Assembly: GCA_958430865.1 (NCBI GenBank)
Contig: CAUDNR010004258.1
Coordinates: 953 to 56,471 of the forward strand
Direction of reading: 5' to 3'
From: Entrophospora sp. SA101
Lineage: Eukaryota; Glomeromycota; Glomeromycetes; Entrophosporales; Entrophosporaceae
DNA length: 55,519 bases
Shown here in pieces: positions 24,170 through 34,847 of this stretch. Position numbers and translations under genes: made by a program. Every line of letters begins with the position of its first letter. Within the stretch, counting starts at the first letter, position 1. The notes beneath the pieces were generated by a model. It saw nothing but the letters and a program-made list of their open reading frames with translations. It was not told where the DNA came from and did not search any database.

Positions 24170-24725
24170 TCCATTCAAGAACAATTGATTTTTTAAAATT
24201 CTTTCATCAAATTCGTCAGGCCATTGAACTTTTAAATTTCATCAAAAACTTTAGTTCTGATGTCGCCACCATTAGTATTTATAATAATGGATTTGCATTG
24301 TCAGATGGTAAACTTTAATAAAATTTGTTCTTTGGAGTTCCAAATAATAAAGCTGTCACTAACACTGATGAAATCTATTTGATTTCCTTATCCTAATTAA
24401 TAAATATCAGTGATAATGTAATTAAATTATCTCCTTTAACCAATCCATCGCACGTATTACCGGAAGACAGATTAGAAGAACAGTGGAAGAATTGGAAGAA
24501 GAGGTTGAAGTTATATTATTGACTAAAAGTGTCAACACTTTTGAATTTTGTAATCAATTCTACATATTTTGAATGAAAAAAACCAAATTGCTGCACCGCA
24601 ATCATCAATTACTCTCCATTATTCAAGGAGGATAATAATAAATTTTCTATACCGGAATTAAAACCTAAACCTCCAGCTAAACCAATTTTGACATTAAATG
24701 TTCTTTTGAAAATTTCTGTTTAACC
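24170..24725 (+). pseudogene. Unrecognised decayed gene (copy 1)
   Basis: Plus-strand fragments read FFGVPNNKAVTNTDEIYLIS, DNVIKLSPLTNPSHVLPEDR and LEEQWKNWKKRLKLYY, and later FSIPELKPKPPAKPILTLNV, with stops and frame changes between them. It looks like one former gene, parent unknown. It lies in the duplicated block and recurs at 39718-40273. Confidence 0.4.
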
Positions 24726-24946
24726 GTTTTTTTTTTTTTCAAAAAATAAAAGTCAACATCGCTTGTACATTGAATTTTATTATTAGTAAATAAATATCTT
24801 AATATAGTCCTTATTAATAGTAGTTGATTGGCATTAAAAACAATAAACAAGATTACAAATTAATAATAATAACTGTATATTTTATGGTTGATAATAAATT
24901 AATTAATATTAATGAAATAAGTAATAAGTTATTATAAAATAATCAT

Positions 24947-25920
24947 TTATAAAAACACATTGAAACAACCGATAATACTGGCAATAGTAATGATCAAAAG
25001 TCCAAAATTTGAATTGTCGAATAAAGATTCTGAATTTGATTTAGGTGCATTCGTTGACGGTGATGATGGTGATGTAGTAGCGGCGGTATCAGAGTTAGTA
25101 GTGGCGACTGCGGATGTTGTAGGTACAGGTGGTACGTATGTAGTAGCTAAGAAAAAGAATTCGTGATTTATTATTAAAAAAAAAAATAATCATAAAATAA
25201 AACGACACTATTCAAAAAATTTTGCTTACGAGTTGTTCCAGGTGCTTTGATTTCAAATTGTTCAGAAGTTGTATATATATCTGCAATATTTGCAACATTT
25301 GTAAATCTAATCACAAACCCTAAGTCGAAAGAAAAAGAGAAAACAAAAGTTTCATTGAATTAATCAGTAAATAAATCAATATCCCACATGCCTGCCTTCC
25401 TCCTCCGTCTTTCAAAAATAATTACCAGTATTAACTAGACTAGGCGGAATTTGAACAGTAGTTACACCAAGTGTTGTATTAACTGTGTTGGCAATGGCAA
25501 AATCTGACAAGTCTGGAATTTTCTATTATTTTTTTTTAAAAGAAATTCATTGATCGATATAATTGATCAATATAATTGATTTGATTGATTGATTGATCGA
25601 TTGATTGATTGATAAAATAAACTTTTTTAAAACTTACGGGGTTATTTAAATACATAGAAAATGCTTTTGGATCAGTAGTTGGATCAAATGTCCATTGTAC
25701 TTTGTTATCTGCTCCAGCTACAAGATAATAATTTGGTGATGGATAAACTATCTTTAGTTCAGCTACAAAATATATATATATATTTATATTAGCGTCAAGT
25801 ATAAACATATGTGAATGTGTATGTGTGAGGAGAAAGGTTCCCAAAAATAATACCTGAAGAAAAACTTATAAAAAGTAACGAAAAAATGAAATTAATTATT
25901 GGGAATTTCATTTTTATCAT
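24947..25920 (-). CDS. Kre9/Knh1-domain Ser-Thr-rich GPI-anchored-type surface protein
   Basis: Five exons in phase give 192 residues: 25920-25854, 25762-25638, 25522-25426, 25319-25230, 25146-24947. Residues 1-22 form a signal peptide (MIKMKFPIINFIFSLLFISF). Residues ~24-120 form an Ig-like fold resembling the Kre9/Knh1 N-terminal family, starting IVYPSPNYYLVAGADNKVQW and including IPPSLVNTGFVIRFTNVANI. A Ser/Thr/Ala/Pro linker follows (TTSAVATTNSDTAATTSPSS), then a hydrophobic C-terminal tail (FGLLIITIASIIGCFNVFL) suited to GPI-anchor addition. Proteins of this family sit at the fungal plasma membrane or cell wall; some yeast members are needed for beta-1,6-glucan. The exact role is unknown. 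A partial, rearranged copy lies at 40495-41139. Confidence 0.85.
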
Positions 25921-26241
25921 TTCTTTATTTTTTATTTTTATTAAATTAAATTTATATTTATATACTTTTTTAAAAACAAAGAGGACGATCTTTTTTACTA
26001 ATATTGTTTACATAATAAATGAATAAAATAACCCATTAATATAATTGTAACACTCACTATTTATAAATAAGTCTTCTCAAATTAAATTTAATTAAATTTA
26101 ATTACTATTACTTGTGGGAGAGTGCAACATAATTTTAGTTGTAACCAATTTGTGGCATAATAGAGGTTGCACAAACTGTTTAGGGTTGATCTAAAAAAAA
26201 ATTTTATCTGTGTACATAATTGGTCAAGTAAAATTTATAAT
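25921..26241. promoter_or_regulatory. Divergent promoter region of the Kre9-like gene and eIF3h
   Basis: Only about 320 bases separate the two divergent start codons, so both promoters must lie here. The sequence is AT-rich, with a TTAAATTTAATTAAATTTAA run near 26080-26105. No specific factor site is recognised. Confidence 0.5.
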
Positions 26242-27347
26242 ATGTCGTCGGAAGTTAAATCTGTTGCTGCAAAAGGCACACTTGCAAAAGCCAAAGTAAC
26301 AGCTGCTCTAGATATTGAGGGCAACGTCCCATTAGAGTCTGTTCAACTTGATGGACTAGTCGTTCTCAAGATCATTAAACATTGTCATGAATTTTTTCCA
26401 AATCCTGTAACCGGACAACTTCTTGGTCTTGATGTTGATCGTGTACTGGAAGTAACAAATAGTTTTCCATTTCCTGGAGCAAAAACTGACGATGAGCATG
26501 AACTAGTCGATGGTCTGTATATATACTCTTTTTGAGTGGAGAAGAAACATTTAATGTTGAAATAAATGCATTAAAAATATACTCTTTTAAATATAAAGCT
26601 GCCAAATATCAAGTCGAAATGATGAGATGTCTTCATGATGTAAATATAGATCACAATACTGTTGGATGGTATCAATCAACATATCTTGGATCTTTTGTAA
26701 CTCATAAATTGGTGGAGACACAATTCACTCAGCAGTCACTTAATAATAAAAGTGTTGTTATTATACATGGTATTTATATCATTTACATTATTTTCGAATT
26801 AATAAATATTATATGCTGGTTAATGTTATACATTAATTAAATACATGTGCATATATTTTAGATGTTTCACAGTCAAAAAGCGGAAATTTGGCACTTTCGG
26901 CTTATAGGTTTACACAAGCATTTATGGAGGCTCACAAAGAAGGAAAATTTACATCAGAATCACTTGTAAAAAATAAATTAACATTTTCAAAGATTTTTGA
27001 AGAATTGCCAATCATAATCAAGAATTCACATTTGGTCACTGCACTTTTACATTCTTTGGATGATTTTGAAAATGTTATACCAAAAACTTATCCCATCAGT
27101 ATAGACAAAGAATCTGTTATTGGTCCTTTAACACCTAATTTTGAAACACTGGAATTAAGTCTTGATCCTTACATGGAAAAAAATTTGGAATTCTTGTTGA
27201 AATCAATTGAAGATAATAATTATGAACAAAATAATCTTGCTTTTTGGCAAAAAAGTGTTACAAAAGCACAATCTGCTTTACAAAAACGAGTAAGTTTTAG
27301 CTGGTAAAATATGTATGTATGTATGTATGTATGTATTCATGTATTAA

Positions 27348-27382
<35 letters not shown>

Positions 27383-27590
27383 GAAACAAGATAATGAAGC
27401 ACGTAAGGAATCAGGATTGGATCCTTTACCAGAAGATGATATTTTGAAAATGTATAAAATACCACCAGAACCATCAAGGCTTGACTCTTTATTAATATCA
27501 TCACAAATTAATAATTATTGCAAACAATTAAATCAACATGCTGGTCCAACTCTTAGTAAATTATTCGTTGCAAAAGAATTACAAAAATAA
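26242..27590 (+). CDS. Eukaryotic translation initiation factor 3 subunit H
   Basis: A non-catalytic MPN-domain subunit of eIF3, acting in 43S/48S initiation complexes. Four exons in phase give 358 residues: 26242-26512, 26599-26769, 26862-27289, 27384-27590. The MPN domain covers about residues 30-165: [40 protein letters not shown], then [20 protein letters not shown] and [11 protein letters not shown]. The JAMM metalloprotease signature is incomplete, as expected for eIF3h. Intron 1 (26513-26598) stays open in one frame, so naive reading suggests a longer exon; splicing at GTCTGT and AAATATAAAG restores the family sequence. The C-terminal part ([29 protein letters not shown]) is also typical. 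Confidence 0.93.
27311..27380. repeat. (ATGT)n and (ATT)n microsatellites in eIF3h intron 3
   Basis: About six ATGT units at 27311-27336 and ten ATT units at 27350-27379, together filling most of intron 3 just upstream of its acceptor. Confidence 0.9.
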
Positions 27591-28621
27591 AAATTTATAA
27601 ATTAATACAATTTTTTTTTTCTGGCATTACATCACGTGTGATAATTGATTGGGAAATCTTTGTTAAAACTGGCGTTTAAAGACTTTAAAATAAAAGTTAT
27701 TTGGAAGTTATTATCAAGAATATTTCTAGAACATTTTTAGATTCCCATTTTAAATTCGTAGTTGTATATCAGATATATCTTTACATGAGTTATTGTACAT
27801 ATTAATAGGTCAAATCCACACCCATATCAACATTATATTAATTAATATTTTAGTCGTTACACAAATTTTATAAATAAAATTTCTCTTATATATACGTACA
27901 TATCTTTAACGTTCGCCCTATATGCTTCTAAAAAAAGTCGTATATATATATATATTTCTTTTTATTAATCAATTTTTACGAGGCTAAATGGAATATTTTT
28001 AACATTAAAAAAGGTATATAAGCATAAAAATTTTATTTACATCATCATCGTCGTCGTCGTCGTCGTCGTTGGCAATGATTACTTTATTTGCTAAACGTAC
28101 TCGAATGACTGTTTGTTTTCTGGAGAATTGTTAGGCTGATTACTAGTAGGTTTATTGGTCAGGTAAAATGATCGTCAATATGTTTGACACAATTACCGAT
28201 ACCACCGCTAATTCCCGATTTTAAGTTGGTTGACACAAAGAGAGATTTTATATTTCTTCCGAAATACGATGGTGGCTGCTACCTCCTTCCTCTTGATTAT
28301 TGTTTTTTTTTCTTACCAAAATGATTCGAAAATCTTTCTATAAATTTCATCTATTTTCTCCTTTAGAAATAAAAAGTTGATGGAAAGAAAAACGCTGCAA
28401 TGAAGTTAAAGAGTTAATAAATGATAAAAATTATTTCATAAGCATACAATGTTGTATATGTTTTTCAACAGCTCTTCAATGATGATAAGAAAATAATCGT
28501 CATCAGAATTTGGTGTTATCTGACTTTTTGTTTAATAGCCAATTATGAATTGGTGATGAGCCTTCAACTTATTAACTTTAACTTTACATCCCTTTGTTCA
28601 AAAATTAAAGAACACAAAAAG
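27591..28621. other. Intergenic region
   Basis: No gene seen. It includes a (TCG)n microsatellite at 28047-28069 preceded by ATCATC, and the eIF3h 3' UTR at the left. Confidence 0.4.
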
Positions 28622-29484
28622 AAATGTCTACTATTGAAGAAACTTCATTTATGAAAATTATATCTATAATATATAATTTATTTCACTGTTACCTATATAG
28701 TTTCCAAAACATCTTCAAAAGAGGAAACCCAAAATGATACTTCCATCATTACAAATCAACAAGAGTATAGGCGTGGACTGACGAGGGAATTGAGAAGAGT
28801 TGCATTTTACCAGGAATCGGTTTTGGATAAAATTTCTCTGAAAAAATTGGTATTGAAAAAATGAAAATTTTTTTAAAGTTAATTGTTTTTATATTTTTAT
28901 TAACAAAAAAATACCTCAACACTAGCAACAACCTGAATCTGATCTCCCATCTTTGTCAACAACTAATAATAATAAAATAAATACTAATGGTAATAGTGGT
29001 AGTGGTAGATGATATGACATTCCAGAAAAAATTAAAGAATCGCGGAATTGAATCTTTATCCCCAATACAAGCTGCGGACTTTAAACCGATATGTAACAGA
29101 AAAGATGTTTTGGTCAGAGAAAAAGGGGTTCAAAAAAATTTTTTTTCTTCATTTATGAGTTAATAATTTAGATTTAGATTTTTTTTGTTAGGCCGAAATT
29201 AATAAAATTACCGATAACTGAAACCATATCATCATCTTCCACATTATCCCAAAAAGTGACAATAATGACAATCAACCAAAGAATCAACAAACAAACCAGC
29301 TTGAAAACTATATACTTGTGATATTGCTTTTGTTATATTTCAATTGAATTTGAATCCATGACAAAAAGCTTTTACAATGTATCAGATATTTGGTGGGCAC
29401 ACCAAGCAGAATACTAAATTATGCGAATTATGGGCAATTTAAAATTAGCAGAATTGAAAATCTGATAAAGTGTATAAAATATTA
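28622..29484 (+). pseudogene. DEAD-box RNA helicase pseudogene (DDX21-like)
   Basis: Starting at ATG 28624 (MSTIEETS), plus-strand fragments in order read KTSSKEETQNDTSIITNQQE, PESDLPSLSTTNNNKINTNG, then the DEAD-box Q-motif region LKNRGIESLSPIQAADFKPI and NRKDVLVREKG, and near 29390 YLVGTPSRILNYANYGQFK, which matches motif Ib (TPGR) and its following helix. Stops and frame changes separate the pieces, and motif I (AxTGxGKT) is missing between them. The resemblance is to nucleolar DDX21-type helicases. The right end is cut by the hAT-like insertion at 29493. It is a dead gene. Confidence 0.6.
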
Positions 29485-29492
29485 GATACCGG

Positions 29493-29812
29493 TAGGGATG
29501 GGGCGGTTTCATTAACTAACGGTTTGAACTCGGTTTGGTTTTTTGGAACCGTTCAAACCGGTTACACATGTTCAAATTGTGACATAAAAAATTTTTTTCA
29601 TGATCGGATACATGCTGAAATGGATTTTGTGTTGATGAAAACTGGTTTTTGGTATGGACGTATTTCCAAAAGGGAGGATTCTATCATTTGAAATTGAAAT
29701 TCATTATCTTTCTTGGTATTTTAATAAAGGTTCGTGTAATGTTGTTCAAAAAACTGTTCAAACTGTTCGAATCAGTTCCACGAAACCAAACCAACCGAAC
29801 TCTTCATCCCTA
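29493..29812. mobile_element. hAT-like non-autonomous transposon (320 bp) with 8-bp target duplication
   Basis: The element begins TAGGGATG and ends CATCCCTA, a perfect 8-bp terminal inverted repeat, with subterminal regions that also pair loosely (GAACTCGGTTTGGTTT on the left, AACCAAACCAACCGAAC on the right). It is flanked on both sides by GATACCGG (29485-29492 and 29813-29820), an 8-bp target duplication typical of the hAT superfamily. There is no transposase. It interrupts or abuts the DEAD-box pseudogene. Confidence 0.88.
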
Positions 29813-30117
29813 GATACCGGAAAGGAAAAAACAGTACATTAACCGTATTTTTTACGGAAACAGAAAAAATGTACGGAAATATTCCTGTGAAAAGTGCAGA
29901 AAGAACTTGGAGATGGGTCTGGATGTGTATACATCCAAGCATGTGCATTATATACGAAGTTTGTTGGTTCACAGAGCAAATCCAGACATACGATCCGGAC
30001 TTAATCCTGCTTTTATTGTGTATTTTTCTGGGGCCACACTTGGCATAGAGGTGCAGTTTTTGGATGTACATTTACAATGTATCCCCTTGCTAGATCTCAC
30101 TATACATTTGATTGTTG

Positions 30118-30470
30118 TCAATCAATTTATTTTATACCATAGCATCATCAATGATGCATTTTGGCATTTAACATTAGTAATTAATATTAGTCATTCACTA
30201 TTAATCATTCTATTTATTATATTTATTGGACAAAATCATGTAAAAAGTCATGTTGTTTGTAATACTTCAAGAAGTATAAATACACTTGAAAATTTCCTTC
30301 AATTTTTTAATAAAAACTGTAATTAATTAATAGAGCCGGTGTTATTGATTTCATAATCCTTTCTGATAATTAATGGTTTGGCTAACCTTTTAACTATTAG
30401 TTAGTAACCCTTTTGATTTTACTATATTGATTGTAATGACGCCTCAAGCAGTATATTTCTATTTTTTTTT
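30118..30470. repeat. Diverged inverted repeat copy, left
   Basis: Reverse-complement similarity to 35785-36235, with substitutions and small indels. Shared landmarks include CATGTAAAAAGTCATGTT, AATACTTCAAGAAGTATAAA, TAATGGTTTGGCTAACCTTT and TGACGCCTCAAG. The palindrome TACTTCAAGAAGTA lies inside. There is no coding pattern. It is probably two insertions of one old repeat in opposite orientation rather than the ends of one giant element, since sequences inside do not form a transposon. Confidence 0.75.
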
Positions 30471-30519
30471 AGAACATATGAAGCTGGAAAGAAAACCTTG
30501 CACTTGACCAGAACTAGGG

Positions 30520-30652
30520 TCTCTATTTGAATAAAATAAAAACAAATAATTTGAAATAAAACAAAGAATAATTAATTCGAAAATAAAATGAATAATTCAA
30601 AATAAAATGAATAATTCGAATAAGAATTTGCATTACAAATTTACAAATAGAA
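30520..30652 (+). repeat. TTCGAATAA-type minisatellite element
   Basis: Begins CTAGGGTCTCTATTTGAATA, has internal AATAAAATGAATAATTCGAA units and ends AAATAGAACACTA. The ends form an imperfect inverted repeat (TAGGGTCTCTATTTG against TAGTGTTCTATTTG). I found no clear target duplication. It belongs with 19610-19870 and 35200-35725. Confidence 0.6.
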
Positions 30653-30697
30653 CACTAGCGGAAATGAAGGTGAAATTTGAATTTTATTTATTGAGAG

Positions 30698-31762
30698 TAA
30701 AGCTCCGAAACGGGTCGGGCTAACCTGAAAGTTTTTAGGTCGGATTTAAAAATTTTGACACGAAAACTTTTTGGACTGTACCAATTATACTTGAGATCAA
30801 AATCATTAAATTGCAATTAAAAATCCTAAAAATTTGCATCATAATTTTATACAATTGACACAAGATGCAATTCGTGATGTAGTCTCAATCCATGGTGCAA
30901 ATATGATTCATGACAATTTATTAGCTAACAAAACCTTTTTAGCTATGAAGCATTGATGTTAACATTAAAAATTAATAAATTAAAAAGTTTTCATGCAATA
31001 AATAAAGAGTTTTATATGTGGTTAAAGTTTGAATTAATTCATACACACATCATGGTTGTGTTTTGTATAGTGATGGTGGCTGAAATTATTTTAACAAATC
31101 TGAAATAGTTTATCCATAGAAATTAGGAATTTAGGCTCTTAAACTACTGACGAAACTTAAACTATGGGCAAACTCATAAACTGTGGTTAAATTGTCAAAC
31201 CTATGACCAAAGTTTTATGATGATTATCATAAAAATAATGTCATTTTTTGACCCAATTCGTTTTGTAATAATAAAACAAATCAATTCTTTTTTTTTGTTC
31301 AATAAAACACTTTTGTAGTTGGAAATTAAACGGCAGAGTTTAATTGACCGTTCGGTTTTCACCTGCAGTTTAGGTTTCGCCAACTTCACCGCAAAATTGG
31401 GCCTAAACTATGATTAGTTCCGGCCGTCATCCACCAGCCTTGTGTCTTTAATTATGTATTGTGTCACGAATTGTCTTGAATTTCATCTTGCGTCACGAAT
31501 TGCCTTGAGTTACGTCTTGCGTCACGAATTGAGTTCTACATCTCTTGCATCATGAATTGTGTTTTGTGTCACGCATGACACAAATTACAGCTTTTAAACC
31601 ACTATAACTGTTTCGCCTTTTATATTTAATTAATTATTATTATCTGAATTTATGTAAACCACAAAATTTTTTTATTAACCCGAAATCAACCTGAAAATTT
31701 CGGGTCGGGTTTGCCTTTAAAACATTCGGGCCAAGCCCAAACCCGACTTGTTAGGAGCTTTA
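30698..31762. mobile_element. hAT-like non-autonomous transposon (1065 bp) with 8-bp target duplication
   Basis: The ends are TAAAGCTCC and GGAGCTTTA, and both subterminal regions carry GGGTCGGG/CCCGAC-type blocks in inverted orientation. The flanks are ATTGAGAG on both sides (30690-30697 and 31763-31770), an 8-bp target duplication as made by hAT transposases. Inside, 31440-31575 has tandem variants of TTGCGTCACGAATTG. No transposase is encoded. Confidence 0.88.
31440..31575 (+). repeat. Internal tandem repeat of the 1065-bp element
   Basis: Four to five variants of CTTGCGTCACGAATTG with spacings of roughly 25-33 bases. Subterminal repeats of this sort can be transposase-binding sites in hAT elements; that role is inference here. 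Confidence 0.75.
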
Positions 31763-32139
31763 ATTGAGAGGTATGCACTCAACTGATCATTACTATTATT
31801 TTTGTTGATATAACAAAAAAATTGAACAAGATACTGGGAAATAGATTTTTCTGCAATGATAAAAATCCAATTACAAAAAGTCTATGAGAAATACAACTTG
31901 AGAAAACAATGATGCTTCAATAAGTGATTCAGAAAGTAACGGTAAAAAATTATTTAATAAAAATAAAAATTAGATTCTAGATGATATTTTTTTTTTTAAC
32001 ATAGTTAGTGATTCTGATATTGAAAGCAAGTTCTAGAAAAGAAAGAATTGGTTGATGTGAGCCACATTAATGCCAACATACCAATAACAAAAAGAAAAGA
32101 TCAAGCAAAGGTGTTATATGTGTTGAGTTATTATTATGA

Positions 32140-33018
32140 ACTCAGGAGAAGGTAGATCATTGTCCACCATAGATATTTCATTTATTATAATGGCATTTAT
32201 TTTCTGTAGCTCAGTCTTATGTGCACTGTTTGAAAAAATCAATGTTCTTTTGTATCTTCCCTCACTTTCAAGGGTGAGTGTATGGTCTTTTCACCAATGT
32301 TCTGGATGTTTCTCACAATCCATATTTTTGATGGCCAGTATCTGGTTCCTAAATTTGAAAATTTCTTCTTTCCTCAAGCATCAATGTGGCTAATACCAAT
32401 ACAAGCAGGATCTAGCTATCTATTGAAGGTGGTATTTTTTAGTGTGCCCTTTTCAATTGGGACAGACATCAAAGCTTTTAAATAAAATAAGGAATTTGAC
32501 ATTGTTTGACTCAACAAAACCTGTAATTAATCTACTATAGTTTGTGTCTGTTGTGTATTTTTGGAGGAAAGGATCATTTGGGACACCAAATCTGGAGGAT
32601 GAGGAACCTCTTCTGGAAGTTGACTGCAATAGTGATTCAACTAGCAAATTGAAATGATTAGATGTGGGCCTTTTATTTGATAATTTAGGTATAATTTTTT
32701 ATTATATTTAAATTATTCAGATACATGTATTAAATTTAAAATTTTATATTAATAAATTATTTATATATTATATGATATATTTATAAGTACATCACTTCAA
32801 TTTGTCAATACTATAAAAAATGAAAACACTGATTTGAAAGGTAAGAAACAAACAATACTGCAGTTATGTATGTATGATAACAATGATTATTAAAAATTAC
32901 ATTTATTTTTTTGTTTAAAATCATTATTTTTTATTTAGTGTGCATATTTGACATCTGAATTTCAAAGTGAAAAAAAAATCCAAAGAAGTTATTATATAAT
33001 ATCATTCATTCATTACTC
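32140..33018 (-). pseudogene. 3' flank of kinase A with decayed coding sequence, paralogous to 36240-36900
   Basis: Aligns directly with 36240-36900: shared landmarks are TCTGGAGGA...GAGGAACCTCTTCTGGAAGTTGA, TTTTTATTTGATAAT and ATTCAGATACATGTATTAAA. A minus-strand frame in this copy (32647-32453) reads LLQSTSRRGSSSSRFGVPND and FVESNNVKFLILFKSFDVCP, but the other copy does not preserve it. It is either a non-coding 3' flank or an old dead gene. Its presence beside both kinases shows that the tandem duplication included about 1 kb downstream of the kinase. Confidence 0.55.
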
Positions 33019-33300
33019 AAGATATTTAATATCACAACTATAGTAGCCAGATAAATAAAAATAAATAATAACTAATTTGAGTAATAAAGTGACAAGATTT
33101 AACTTATTCAAGTAAGTCATCTCTGGTATAACTAAATCAATCTGTTTATTATATAATATCATTCTCAAGATATTTAATATCACAACTATAGTAGCCAGAT
33201 AAAAATAAAAATAAATAATAAATAATTGATATGTAATAAAATGACAGGATTTAACTTATTCAGGTAAGTCATCTGGTATAGCTAAATCAAATTGTTTAGA
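33019..33300. repeat. 148-bp tandem duplication around the last exon of kinase A
   Basis: AAGATATTTAATATCACAAC starts at 33019 and again at 33167; the units share TAGTAGCCAGATAAA and TTCAGGTAAGTCATCTGGTA-like blocks. The second unit carries the terminal exon of kinase A; the first is a diverged copy in which the exon frame is disturbed. Confidence 0.85.
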
Positions 33301-34785
33301 ATCTACAAAATATTTATCACAAAAATTAATTTTAAATTAATAAAAATGAAAAAAATCAATGATTGAATATTAATAATTACCATTATTATTACCAATAATT
33401 GTTACTTTATTGGAATTCACAGGTTGGGGAAGGTTTGTAAAATTTAATAATCTGCTAGTATAAACTGCATTTGGATGAATTGTTGCAGTAATTGTTGAAG
33501 GATCAAATTTTATTTCATCCATTTTATCAAACTTTTTTCTAATTGATTTTAATTCATCATGCTGTTTTTTGAATATAAATATTTTTCAGGATTATCTATT
33601 ATATGATCACTAAATGAATTATACCAAAAACCAATAATCTCACAAATTTCTTTAGCAGTTGGATGTTTATCTGGGTTAGCATCCATGCATTTGAATGCTA
33701 GTTCAATATAGAATTTTGGTGTATTGTTTGAGAATCCAGGTCTTGTGCCTTTACATATTTCCATTGCAAGATATTCATCATGTGCCAAATTATTAAATGG
33801 TTGTTGGCCAGTTGATACTACAGACATCAGAACTCCAAAACTATATATATCTGATGCTGTTGTATATGGTTCCTTTCTTAAAACTTCTGGTGCAATATAT
33901 GGTAATACTCCACGTATATGATTTTTGTCTGATGATGATGTTTGACTAACTGAGCATGATAATCCCAAGTCTGCAATATATGCATATCTTCCATCTTGAA
34001 GAATATTACCACTATGAAAATCATGATGAATAATTTCTTTTTCATGAATATCTTTTAAACCACAAATAATAAAATAAAGAATTCTAATTTTGTTTTCCCA
34101 TTTTAAAATTTTAAAATCTTTAGTTAAATAATTTTGAAGACTTCCATCTTCCATATATGCCATTACAAATATATATACTTTTGTAATTGGATCTTGTGTT
34201 AATCCATAAATATGAATTATATCATCTTTATCATGAAACTTCATATAATTTTTGAACTAAAACAACAAATAAAATATTAATTACATCAATAATTTTAAAA
34301 AACTGAAAATAAATAGAAAATAAAATAAAATAATTCACATCATTAAGAAATTCATCAGAAATATTCTGTGAATTATGCAGTTTTTTCAATGCCACAGTCC
34401 TATCTTTGCTAGTTCTTTTATTTACATAAGTATCTTTCTTACCATTTAACCAAGTAGCTTTGGATATAGTTGCAAACCCACCTTCACCGATCTTTTCAAT
34501 ATTTGTTAAATCATTATAAGGAATCCATTGAAGATAATGATTATTATTATACTTAGTTGCTTTAAGTTGTGTACTTTTAATCAACTCATCGAATGTTTTG
34601 TTGCCACTAGTCCACTCTTCAGTTAACAACTTTGGATTGCATGATTGACACCATGAACAATAAGTATTATATCTATTGCAAGTTGGACATTCCCCATATA
34701 CTTTATATCTTTCCTTTGAATATTCATCATTTTTATCAGTAGAAGTATCATCATGATGTTTATTTTTATTTAGAGTGTTCTCCAT
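33256..34785 (-). pseudogene. Protein kinase A of the tandem pair, frameshifted near the C-terminus
   Basis: Exons 34785-34339, 34256-33381 and 33302-33256 by comparison with kinase B. An upstream in-frame ATG at 34818 adds 11 residues; MEN at 34785 is the start shared with B. N-terminus: CPTCNRYNTYCSWCQSCNP and EEWTSGNKTFDELIKSTQL. The kinase domain has the glycine loop IGEGGFATISKATW, Lys in VALKKLH, catalytic loop HHDFHSGNIL, DLG in place of DFG, YIAPEVL and an intact C-lobe. All catalytic residues are present. Exon 2 is one base short of phase (876 bases where 877 is needed), and the frame shifts near 33555-33590. It therefore stops at 33549, losing the conserved tail (VYTSRLLNFTNLPQPVNS) and the last exon (SKQFDLAIPDDLPE). 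The catalytic domain may still be made, so it is either a truncated gene or a young pseudogene. Confidence 0.8.
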
Positions 34786-34847
34786 TTGTGCATAATTTTT
34801 CAAAAAAAAATTTTTCATTTTTTTTTTCAGTCACAAATATGTACTCC

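Larger units (their letters stand above)
23527..25320 (+). repeat. Duplicated block 2, original-looking copy (1794 bp)
   Basis: Repeated in direct orientation at 39075-40868, offset 15548. It spans UGDH exon 1 and promoter, a decayed stretch, and exons 4-5 of the Kre9-like gene. I counted four substitutions, all between 24827 and 24877; the rest looked identical. The right end coincides with the splice acceptor of exon 4 of the Kre9-like gene. This copy keeps both flanking genes whole, so it is taken as the source. Confidence 0.93.

Noticed and set aside
26242..26600. Frameshift in eIF3h near 26520
   Set aside because: An 86-base GT-AG intron (26513-26598) restores phase and the conserved family sequence, so no frameshift is needed.
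5497..27590. U12-type introns, sought because of the RNPC3-like gene
   Set aside because: All donors I assigned in CDS1, GPX, UGDH, the Kre9-like gene, eIF3h and the coiled-coil gene are ordinary GT donors; none has the RTATCCTT consensus.
29907..30326. 139-residue plus-strand ORF and overlapping minus-strand ORF
   Set aside because: The region falls partly in the diverged inverted repeat. The partner copy does not keep the frame and no motif is recognisable.
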